The notes under the pieces: model-generated
The model's input: the letters and a program-made list of their open reading frames with translations, nothing else
Told to the model about the DNA's origin: nothing
The model's database searches: none
Program-made: the position numbers and the translations under genes
Origin: Haematococcus lacustris
Lineage: Eukaryota > Chlorophyta > Chlorophyceae > Chlamydomonadales > Haematococcaceae
Length of the DNA stretch: 64,000 nt
NCBI GenBank assembly: GCA_030144725.1
Contig: JASKMD010000003.1
Coordinates: forward strand, 16,414,981-16,478,980
Direction of reading: 5' to 3'
Shown: one piece after another, positions 53,401-62,342 of the stretch
Layout: the number at the start of each line of letters is the position of its first letter
Numbering within the stretch: position 1 is the first letter of the stretch

Positions 53401-54858
53401 CTGCCACATGGAGCACCAAGCCAAGGTTCTCTCAACAGTGTTCATGAGGGCATGTATAGCATGCCAAAGGTCTACACTCCGGGAGGCATAATGGAGCAGG
53501 TCAACAGGGAACAGATCGCAAAACAGCTCTGCTCCAGATGGTGCTTCAACATGTTGGAAATGATGAATGACGAATGAAAGCAGAACAACTTCCAAGCAGC
53601 CAGACCAGATGGTGGCCAAGGGCCCGGCCATGTAGCCCCCTTTCCCGTGCCCCACTCTGTGCATTTGTGATGCAGCGGTGCTGCAGCAAGCAATGGTGCC
53701 TTACGCTGACACACCTTGGTGAACACGAAGTAGATGCAGATGAAGACAGTGAGGGTCACGGCAGGGGGCAGCACCCAGAAGGACAGCTGGTAGGCGTTAG
53801 TGCGACGCAGCACAAGCGTACGGATGCACAGGAAGAAGAAGCCAGAGACGAGAGCGGTGAAGACGGGGGAGAAGAACCAGGAGACGATGATGGGGACCAC
53901 ACCCTGTGGGTGAGCAAGGCGAGTGGCAGCGAAGTGAGTGGCCACAACCTGCCACTAACCACTAGTCCTGTCACACATGTTCGCTTTTTGTGGACAGGCT
54001 GCATGCAGGCAACCTGGGCCCCTGTTTACCTTGTAGGGGGGGAAGGAGGAGGGGTCGTCCACCTTCCACAACACCGCATTGTTGCCATCGTAGATGAGGC
54101 CAAAACCAATGATGGCACCAATGATGGAGTGGGTGGAGCTGACGTTCAGCTCAAAATACGAGGCAACAATTTGCCAGACACCACACACGGCCAGTGCGCA
54201 CACCATGCCGTACATGAACATCTCTGGCTCACGCAGGAAGGCATTGATGTCGGCAATGCCGCCAGCAATGGTAGAGGTGGACACGCGTCCCAGCACCATG
54301 GCACCAGTAAACTCGAACAAGGCGGCAATCTGCATGGCAATCAGGCAAGCAAAACAGGCAGCTCGCTCCCTGGTAGCCCATACATGGCAGGCCACCCATA
54401 CCAGTGAGGGCACTCCACATAGCACATGTAAATGCATCCTCTACAGCACGACAGGCCAAGAAGTGCTAACGACCCTATGCTTGCATGCGCGGGACTCACG
54501 ATAACTGCCTGCCGCAATGTCAGTGTCTTGGCACCCACGGAGGTGCCAAAGGCGTTGGCTACATCGTTGGAGCCTGCGCATTATCAGCCGGCATGCATGC
54601 TTGCAGGCTCGCAGTTGGCGGACTTGCATCTTTGTAGTGCGTGCGTAATCCTTGGCGGCTAGACTGACAGTAGCACTCACCAGTTCCGTACCCAAAGAGG
54701 AACGACGCGAACGCCCTGTACAGCAGTATGGCGATAATTGAGTTCGCATACTGCTTCCTTCGAGGGATATGTTCCGGAAGCCCCTCATGCTGTGCGCCTT
54801 ACCCGACGACGACGAGCCACAGGTACTCGTGCAGCACTGGGTCCGCGAGCGACATCAT
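50461..54858 (-). CDS. sodium-dependent phosphate transporter, PiT/PHO4 family (PTB-type), 13 exons, 659 residues
   Basis: Exons on the minus strand: 54803-54858, 54681-54715, 54500-54573, 54030-54329, 53715-53903, 53185-53336, 52434-52623, 52103-52183, 51766-51943, 51502-51634, 51238-51382, 50808-51045 and 50461-50669. They sum to 1980 bases in frame. The N-terminal half has the PiT signature GSNDVANAFGTSVG (residues 31-44) and several membrane spans (for example VVPIIVSWFFSPVFTALVSG). A hydrophilic loop of about 100 residues follows (AADAEKGAEKAAKQAEVAM). The second repeat has SHGAGEVGYMAGP (369-381), a form typical of green-algal PTB proteins, and YGLPTSSSQCITGGIIGVG. The C-terminal region (about 520-659) is mostly soluble and ends GVNTPAPL. 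The protein would import inorganic phosphate at the plasma membrane or a vacuole-type membrane. The start MMSLADP has a second ATG directly after the first. Confidence 0.88.
51085..51117 (+). repeat. short interstitial telomere-like motif
   Basis: GGGTTTAGAATTAGGGTTTAG followed by GGTTTGG lies in an intron of the phosphate transporter gene. Green algae commonly use TTTAGGG or TTTTAGGG telomere repeats. Confidence 0.4.
52930..53075 (+). mobile_element. solo Fanzor right-end repeat, copy R9, in transporter intron 6
   Basis: Near full-length plus-strand copy, antisense to the transporter gene. It keeps GGTGCGACCGAGGATGCTAC, the CTACA/TGTAG hairpin and the right edge GAGTTTTGTT. Its second inverted block is mutated (GACATGTC). 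No coding remnant is attached. Confidence 0.7.
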
Positions 54859-55255
54859 GGTTTAGTGAAGCACGGAGTGGCCTCCTATGCCTATTCCTCG
54901 GCTAATGCGGCAGGTGTAGGCTTGCGGATGGGATGTCGAAGTTATGTGAGTCTCAATGTTTAAGATGCAGGATTGGGGTAAAATTCAATCTACACCGGAA
55001 GGTAGATGGAATCTTTTCTTTTTAATGAATCGAGCCGCGGCTTACGGAATGGTGCGGTGGACGCAAACGTAAGCAGGGGAGGAGGACTGGGCTGGTGGCG
55101 GCTCATGCCTGGATGCCGCGCGGGTGCCTTATAGATAGGATTAGCACGGAAGCCACAGCGGCTCGGCCACCGTTGCAAGGTGGGGCGATAGATGTTGGCC
55201 TGACACACATGCTCTGATGCAAGCAACAGGTTAAGCATTGCCTAGGGCACACATG
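54859..55255. promoter_or_regulatory. upstream region of the phosphate transporter gene
   Basis: About 400 bases lie between the transporter start and the end of a Fanzor pseudogene. They probably include the promoter. I recognise no specific element in it. Confidence 0.35.
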
Positions 55256-55895
55256 CTACTGTGCTACAGGCTGCTGGGCTTGGGCCTTGGGGGCTCGGTT
55301 TCGCAACTTCTTGAAGCCCAGGCCAGGGTACTCCTTGCTTCTGGCAGGAGCCGCTCCTCGGTGTTGCCACCTTCACAACTCCAGTGGGTGCCTGTTGCTA
55401 TTCCCAGCCCGCTGGAGGTGGAGGGCTGCGCTGCAGTCCCTGCCCACCCATTGGCCAATGTTCCCAGGGGTGGCCTGGTCCAAGTTTGGGCACCACATGA
55501 CGCCCCACACTGGTGCTACAAACCTCTTGCTCCAGGCTGACCGCAACACGCGGTGCTGCACCTGGCCTGCTGGGGGCTTCCAACGCCCAGGCCTGGTGGG
55601 CTCACTGCAATCTAGCCCCTCCTCACAGGGCTGGGGGCTGTTCATAGCTGAGCTGACCCTGCTGGTGCGGATCTCATCCACCGTCACCACCTTGCCTGGC
55701 AGCTTGTCTGTTGGCTTGCCGCTATTGGGCCTCTACACCACCTTGCGACAGGCCTGCAGCACGGCCTTGGCCCCCCACCCACCCCGTGTGCCAATGTCAG
55801 CGTTGCCAAAAAGCACCACTAGCTGCTTGCGTGTCACCCACCGCTGGTGGGACACCATGGCTGCCTTCTCCTCCAGCTGCATGGCACACAAGGCA
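55256..55895 (-). pseudogene. Fanzor C-terminal half with two nonsense changes
   Basis: The minus strand reads LVVLFGNADIGTRGGWGAKA, LQACRKVV then TAG (55733-55735). It continues GKVVTVDEIRTSRVSSAMNS (catalytic Glu in DEI), PQPCEEGLDCSEPTRPGRW, VWGVMWCPNL, WVGRDCSAALHLQRAGNSNR (RuvC-III with D before x-N region), HPLEL, then TGA (55373-55375) in place of the usual Cys. It ends KEYPGLGFKKLRNRAPKAQA with a proper stop at 55256. It differs from the 42120 and 48950 copies in its C-terminus (no KLVNDRLPKVRQ) and has no right-end repeat of the R type after it, so it belongs to a sister subfamily. Confidence 0.7.
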
Positions 55896-56684
55896 CACAA
55901 TGTGCATGGCATCCTTGGAAGGACTGGGACCTAGCAATGAATAAGGCATGGCACAATGAATGTGACAGCATGCAAGTAGCCCATGCACAACGCAATGCAA
56001 GCATGAACACCTGCTGCTATGGCCCTGCATCTAGTATGTTGATGCTCATTGCCATCACAAGCTGTGTGTCTTGCCTGTCATCACGCCTGCAGACTGGGCC
56101 GGCGCACTGTCACACCTTCAAGACATGCTGAGACTCATGGGAAGCTTAGGGTGCCACAGTCAATCTGCAGCTGGGTTTGCATGGAGCTATCAGCTTCATT
56201 TGGCAGCGGCCTTGGCCTGCAACAGCCCAGACAGCACACTAGGGTGGGAGGGCAGCATGGGGCTGACCCCTGCTTGAAATCAACCCATGTCAAGGACCCA
56301 GACCAGCCAGCCATCTGCCACCCAGCACACACCGCGGCGGCGAAGCACTGGCGTAGGGCAGCAAACTCCTTGGCACACATGCCTCGCTCCACCTGCCAGC
56401 CAAGCCGGCATTCACAATCATTGCAGGTCACACGGGGGTAAGTTATCAGCCTCTGGCTCTGCCCCTCCCTCACGTTAGTCAATTAATCCTTCAGCGCCTT
56501 CCCTTGTGGCGTGACAGGGCCCATCCAGCCCAACTTAAAGTCACCCGCACCGATTGTCATCCGCTTCCCTGCTTGGGCTTGAGCTTGGGCTGCTTGGGCT
56601 TGGGCTGCCTGGGCTTGGGCTCATCCGCGCCCTTGCGCTTCGAGCCCTTCACTGCGCCGACATCAGCTACCCTCATCGCATCAG

Positions 56685-57005
56685 GTGCCCTTTGGAGGTG
56701 CCCTTTGGAGAGTGAGTGACATCGCCTGGGTATGAGTAGGTGTGAGCAGGTGTTAGCAGATATGAGCCTAGTGGCGCAATGCCTCCGAGGAAGCGGCCTA
56801 GTAGCGCGGAGCCAGAGCCGCATCCGATTGAAAGCCCGCGAAAACAAGGTTCGTCGTAGTCGTGGTGTGGTCCGCTGCAACTGTGCAGTCCGGTGAGCTC
56901 CGCGCTGCTCACATCGCTGCTGTTCATGCCAGCGCAGGTCCTAACACCCCTTCAGGCAAACAACGCGAGGAGCGAAGGGCTGAATGGAAGACCCAACGAC
57001 AACAG
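56685..57005 (+). CDS. 5' end of a repetitive gene, MPPRKRP family, two exons
   Basis: Exon 1 is 56779-56848 (MPPRKRPSSAEPEPHPIES then PRKQ), donor GTTCGT. Exon 2 is 56938-57005 (PNTPSGKQREERRAEWKTQR then QQ), donor GTACTC. The phase-1 join fits exactly. The upstream block 56685-56778 and the first residues repeat at 38070-38260, so this is a repeated unit. I recall this basic N-terminus from many Haematococcus hypothetical proteins. No downstream exon is evident before the poly-C region, so the copy is truncated. Confidence 0.5.
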
Positions 57006-57099
57006 GTACTCACCCGCCCCCGCCTTGTATGTAGGGTGCGGTATACCTAATTAGATCTAATATCTTTTTTTTTTTCACCCTCACCTCCCACCCCTCGCT

Positions 57100-57790
57100 G
57101 CCCCACCCCCACACCCCCTGGTGCGCTGCTGCTGCTGCCCTGTGATGCTGACCTAACTGAGTAGGGGGGGGGGGGCTGGGGGGGGTGGGACAGCAGAGGG
57201 TGCCCCACACCCACACCCCCTACCCCACCCCTCCCCCCCACCATGTAATGCAGGTTTAGCCGCACAGGGCAGCAGCAGCATCGCCTGCGCAGTGGCAGCG
57301 CACCCAGCAGGAGCAGGGCTGCCCCAATCATTGCTGTTGCTGCCCCGCACCCGCGGCCCATAGTTCATGGTTGCCCATAGTCAGGCACCCACTGCCCCCC
57401 CACCCCCACCCCAGCAGGTGAGCAGCACAGGACAGCTGCGGCAGCGCACCCTCAACAGGGCAGCTGCCCCACATGCCCCCCCCCCCCCCCCCTCTGCCCC
57501 ACCCCCAGCCCCACCCCCATGCAGGTCAGCTGCAGCAGCAGCGCACAGTAGCATGGCAGCATCAGGCCACCCCAGGGCTTCATGCCCCTGGCAGCTGCCG
57601 CCTCTCACCCCCATGTTGCTGCACCCCCCCCCCCCCCCACGGCCCATGCACTGCCACCGGCTGCCCCACCCGTTGCTGTTGCTGCCCCCTTGCACCACCC
57701 TTACTCAGGCGCCGCTGCCCCCCCCCCCCCTAACCCTACACCAGCAGGGCAAGACAGCGGTGCATCACCATCGCAGGCCGGCAGGACCCT
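57100..57790 (+). repeat. poly-C/poly-G low-complexity region
   Basis: Several C runs of 9-18 bases (57480-57492, 57627-57638, 57720-57731) and a G run (57163-57187) alternate with diverged copies of a GCAGCAGCAGCGCA-type block. No gene is credible here; both strands give Pro/His or Gly/Trp frames only. Positions 57791-58339 hold less GC-rich sequence with no feature seen. Confidence 0.7.
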
Positions 57791-58339
57791 GACCTGTTTG
57801 GGATGTGAGGTTGAGTAGAGTTGATGGTAATGTTGGTGTAACAATTGACAGTCCAGACTCTCAGCTAGGATGAATGGTAGGTTTGTGTTTCTTTTCTCCA
57901 TGCAAGATCCTATGAGATTTGATTTGCCTTTTACTTATGATGAGATCTTGCAGAGTTGGGGGGACTTCTTGGGAGGGCTTCTAAAGGTTCCTAGACTTCT
58001 TAGAGGACTATGATAGGACGCAACCTATTTTGAATGCAATGCTTGCAATGACTACTCTTCTCTTGATGGATTAGTTCTTTACGACGTCTTCACGATGTAA
58101 GTACACTGCACTACCCACTGCGCGACTCGGAGGCTGTCGATGAGTATGTAGACAGCCGCAGCGGCAGCGATAGCCGCACAAGTCAGCATGCTCGACGGCT
58201 GCAAGCCGGCACTTAAGCCTCAGCCGACCATGCATCCTGATCGCACAAACACTACTGTTACATAATCAGTCGGTTCAAGTATATCAGTCCGGTCAATCTG
58301 AGACGGTTTTACTTTGTACACCACCCCACAGCCCCCCAC

Positions 58340-58500
58340 CTGTTGCGTTAGCGGCTATAGTGTTCTGAGGTATCCAGCGTAGATCAGGGCGTAGTCCATC
58401 TACCTGAGAATCAGGTGTCCCCAACATGGGGTTGGTAATCTTCATGCAAGTACTCGCTACAAAGTGCACCGATTTCGGTAGCGTTTGTTGCATTGGCACC
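58340..58500 (-). repeat. dispersed repeat, most complete copy (possible SINE)
   Basis: This copy joins the block found at 49880-49950 with the block found at 32955-33042, showing that they are parts of one repeat of about 160 bases. It keeps the CCCCAACATGGGG hairpin. Confidence 0.5.
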
Positions 58501-58633
58501 TGCGAATTACTCCGCATCTACTGGCAAGCGGCGAGTTAATCCTTGCATCAGAGTCCGTGCCGGCGCAAGCGAGCACGGACACACCTCAGCTGCTCACAAC
58601 CGATTGTTCTAGTGGTATGTAACGGCATCAGTG

Positions 58634-58967
58634 ATGGATCTGCGCCTGCTATCGAGCCAGAAGTACAATCTAAATTCAGCCCGCCAGGCTTGCTCCGCGA
58701 GCCTTTCATTGCTGCAGGCGGTGTCGGAAGACCGTCGTGGGGCTAGTGATGACTGGATATTGCATCAAACGCGCAGGGTTATGTGGGAGGTGCGTTCCTC
58801 TCTCACGCCAGTCACACACAAAAGTACCTCCTTGCACAAATCGGCATGTTGTAAGCTGACAACTGCGACTTTCTGAAATTTCGAGTCATTAAACTGTTCG
58901 CAACTCTACGACACAGCTGCTGGAAAAGAAAGCACGGCAATTCATCAATCAGGCCCGCCGTAATTGA
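58634..58967 (+). CDS. small helical protein, 2 exons, 68 residues
   Basis: Exon 1 (58634-58789) reads MDLRLLSSQKYNLNSARQAC through DDWILHQTRRVMWE with donor GTGCGT. Exon 2 (58917-58967, after ACACAG) reads LLEKKARQFINQARRN and a stop. The phase-0 join and 127-base intron are typical for this genome. The whole protein is predicted helical and basic at the end, suggesting a small coiled-coil or adaptor subunit. I do not recognise it. Confidence 0.55.
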
Positions 58968-59039
58968 CTTTGGCGTGACCCGACTCTGCCTTGCAGAGTT
59001 GACTAGCCTACTCCGACCGCCTGGACCCTGCCCCCTCGC

Positions 59040-59435
59040 ACCCCCTTGCAGCCCCACCACCTCCCAGCCCCTGCAGAAGCCTGCCAGCCCCTCCCACCCC
59101 CTCCCAGCCCCCTCACTGCCCCGCCACCCCCTCCCACCCCCTCCCACCCCTTCCCACCCCTTCCCACCCCTTCCCAGCCCCTCCCACCCCCCACCCACCC
59201 CCTCCCACCTCCTCCCAGCCTCCCCATCCCCCACCCACCCCCTCCCACCTCCCAGCCCCTCCCACCCCCTCCTAAGCCACTCACTGCCCCGCCAACCCTT
59301 CCCACCTCCTCCCAGCCCCTCCCAACTCCTAGCCCCTCCCACCCCCTCCACCCCCTCCCACCCCCTCCCACCCCTTCCCACCCCCTCCCAGCCCCTCTCA
59401 ACCCCGCCACCCCCACCCCACCCCCCTTGGCCCTA
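59040..59435 (+). repeat. CCCCTCCCA-type minisatellite
   Basis: About 400 bases consist of CCCCTCCCAC/CCCCTTCCCA/GCCCC units on the plus strand, giving Pro/Ser/His frames and G-rich minus-strand frames that are not genes. Confidence 0.85.
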
Positions 59436-60441
59436 GCAAGTCATTGCAAGACGCAAACCCATGGGTCGAAGCAAGCGGGGGGCGGGCGGGAGGGATCGGA
59501 CCCAACATGTCGAGGAAGGTAACAGAGCAATAGCCTACACACCTTGTCGGGTTTTGTAGAGTGGCCAAGTCATCAGTACTGCTCACGAACGGGTCAAGCA
59601 TCGCAGCAACCTTGTATATTTCATGCATGGCCGAAGGGGCTTTGTTACATCGGTTTGGCATGCCATGTGAATCGTTTTGACTGCGGCGACTGTGCCGCAC
59701 TGTGCGCAGGTGCTCCTGGGCCACGTCGGTCGCGGCGGTCGGTCGCGGCGAGGCCCGCATGAGCAAAACTGGCATGAATTTGAATGTCAAGATTTGAGCC
59801 CCAATAAAACTCGGCACACTGCACAATGGCCAGCACGAGTACATCCAGCATTGACATCAGCCAGGGGAGCTGCTCAGCAGCCCAAATGGAGACAGCGAGG
59901 GGCGGTCGGATTCGTCGGTTTGTGCACTTTAACAATGTTGCCCGCATGTGCAATGGTTAACCTGCCCTACATTCTTCATCATTCTAGCCTCCTTTTCGCC
60001 GCGTTTGAACTTATGCTAGAATGATGTAGAATGTCGGGTCAGTTGATTCTGGTGAAGGCATCTTTCAAGTAGGGAGCGGTTTCTTAATTAAGTTTAATTA
60101 AGCGTCATATTAAGTATTAGGTCGCTTACTTAACCACTTAACCATTTAATATTAAGCGCTGGTAACTCTCTTTTTCTAGCCCTCTCGCTCTACCCTTCGT
60201 GGCTCTACCCCTTGCTTGATGTAACCCCACTGCGGGCCCGCGGCGTGGTCCTGCCTAAAAAGTGCATCGACCCCTTTACTGGGTACGCGATAGCTATTCC
60301 TCACTACACGCTTAAGCACACATTCGTTTAGTGTTTGCTCGCGGTATTACCATTTGTGCACTACTAGAGAGCAACTTTGCTCAACTCGCATTGTTTGTGC
60401 TTAAGAACCACACCATTGGCCTTTGCTGGGTACGCAGATGC
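59436..60441. other. gene-poor region before the gap
   Basis: No supported exon. An AT-rich stretch with TTAATTAAGTTTAATTAAG and repeated TTAA lies at 60085-60160, which is unusual for this GC-rich window. Confidence 0.4.
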
Positions 60442-60941
60442 NNNNNNNNNNNNNNNNNNNNNNNNNNNNNNNNNNNNNNNNNNNNNNNNNNNNNNNNNNN
60501 NNNNNNNNNNNNNNNNNNNNNNNNNNNNNNNNNNNNNNNNNNNNNNNNNNNNNNNNNNNNNNNNNNNNNNNNNNNNNNNNNNNNNNNNNNNNNNNNNNNN
60601 NNNNNNNNNNNNNNNNNNNNNNNNNNNNNNNNNNNNNNNNNNNNNNNNNNNNNNNNNNNNNNNNNNNNNNNNNNNNNNNNNNNNNNNNNNNNNNNNNNNN
60701 NNNNNNNNNNNNNNNNNNNNNNNNNNNNNNNNNNNNNNNNNNNNNNNNNNNNNNNNNNNNNNNNNNNNNNNNNNNNNNNNNNNNNNNNNNNNNNNNNNNN
60801 NNNNNNNNNNNNNNNNNNNNNNNNNNNNNNNNNNNNNNNNNNNNNNNNNNNNNNNNNNNNNNNNNNNNNNNNNNNNNNNNNNNNNNNNNNNNNNNNNNNN
60901 NNNNNNNNNNNNNNNNNNNNNNNNNNNNNNNNNNNNNNNNN
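60442..60941. other. assembly gap of 500 Ns
   Basis: Exactly 500 undetermined bases, a conventional scaffold gap whose true length is unknown. It is followed at once by CACTCACCCCCTTG repeats and a CCCCCT array, so the break is probably caused by simple repeats. Confidence 0.98.
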
Positions 60942-60984
60942 CACTCACCCCCTTGCACTCACCCCCTTGCACTCACTTGCTCTC

Positions 60985-61190
60985 AGGCCCTCCCCCTCCC
61001 CCTCCCCCTCCCCCTCCCCCTCCCCCTCCCCCTCCCCCTCCCCCTCCCCCTCCCCCTCCCCCTCCCCCTCCCCCTCCCCCTCCCCTCCCCCTCCCCCTCC
61101 CCCTCCCCCTCCCCCTCCCCCTCCCCCTCCCCCTCCCCCTCCCCCTCCCCCTCCCCCTCCCCCTCCCCCTCCCCCTCCCCCTCCCCCACC
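60985..61190 (+). repeat. CCCCCT hexanucleotide array
   Basis: About 34 units with a single one-base slip near 61084. In one frame this gives Ser-Pro repeats that merge with the downstream exon only by chance. Confidence 0.9.
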
Positions 61191-61233
61191 TGTTCATCAA
61201 TTTCCAGTCTGCCCCACCCCTTTCCCACTCCAG

Positions 61234-62310
61234 TGGTCCAACACTGATGCCCTGCAGGCCCTCATGCAAGCAAGCAAGGAAGCATCTGCTGCGGCATCTG
61301 CCCCCCCCCCCTCCCCCCCTCCTGCAACAACTGCCCACTCTGCATCCTCCTCTTCAAGCCGTCCAGGGTCACTACCCCTACCCACAGCAGCTGAGCCCAC
61401 CACTCCCTTCTCTGGTGCCAGTGCCACCAGGGCAGGAGGAGGGAGGGAGGGGGCCTTGGCTGCGTCTGGGGTGCCCCCCGGTGCAGGGGCCAGCAGCTCT
61501 CAAGGCGGCAATGGCACCCTGGGCCCGACTGACACTGACACCAAGGTAAGCACACTGGAGGGAAGGCAGCTGGTGGACAGTGGGGTGGACCTGCCCAGCC
61601 TATGTATAATGTATAGGCTTTACCGTAGTCTTCCGTAAGCTTTACCGTAGTCTTCCTCCAAAACTATAATATTATATTATTATATACCAAAATTATAATG
61701 ATGTAAAGTAAAACCCCTGATGGCCAAAGTACGCCTGAGGACGTCTTCGTGCAATAAAATAATCAAGCCTCCCACCCATCTCGCATCAAAATCATATGAT
61801 CCACACTGTCAACTGTCGTGGTCTCTCTTCAAGTGGCCTTATCACCTGACCACGTCACATGGGGCACTGAACCTCACTCATAAAGTCGTGATTCTGCTGC
61901 CGCTGCTGGCAGTGTCTGCATATCTCATCATCTGCCTCAGAGCATTCAAACATGCGTGCTCCTGCAGCCACCCATGCTGCTGCCTTGGCCAAAGCAAGCA
62001 CCCCGCCTTGGCTGGCTGCCTGTGTATGACCGGCCGCCTCTCCCCTCACCATGGTTGCCAGCCTGGTTGCCACCCTTGCCTGTCCTGTGACCCCAGCCTT
62101 TGCCCCAGCCTGGCCTATTACCCATTCTCAACTGATTCTGTGCTGACCCACTGACCCACCGACCCACTTTCCTGTCTCCTTATAGCCGCATTGGGCCCCA
62201 CCCCACCCCACCCCACCCCACCCCACCCCACCCCACCCCACCCCACCCCACCCCACCCCACCCCACCCCACCCCACCCCACCCCACCCCACCCCACCCCA
62301 CCCCACCCCA

Positions 62311-62342
<32 letters not shown>

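Noticed and set aside
56300..56480. Possible minus-strand exon with CNDCECRLGWQVE and a GTGTGC donor
   Set aside because: The CxxC...LGW phrase recalls zinc-binding folds, but no partner exon or second Cys pair was found, so it was not called.
60331..61638. ORFs of 390-435 codons running through the gap
   Set aside because: They cross 500 Ns and a CCCCCT array. Only the part from about 61234 to 61545 is supported as an exon.
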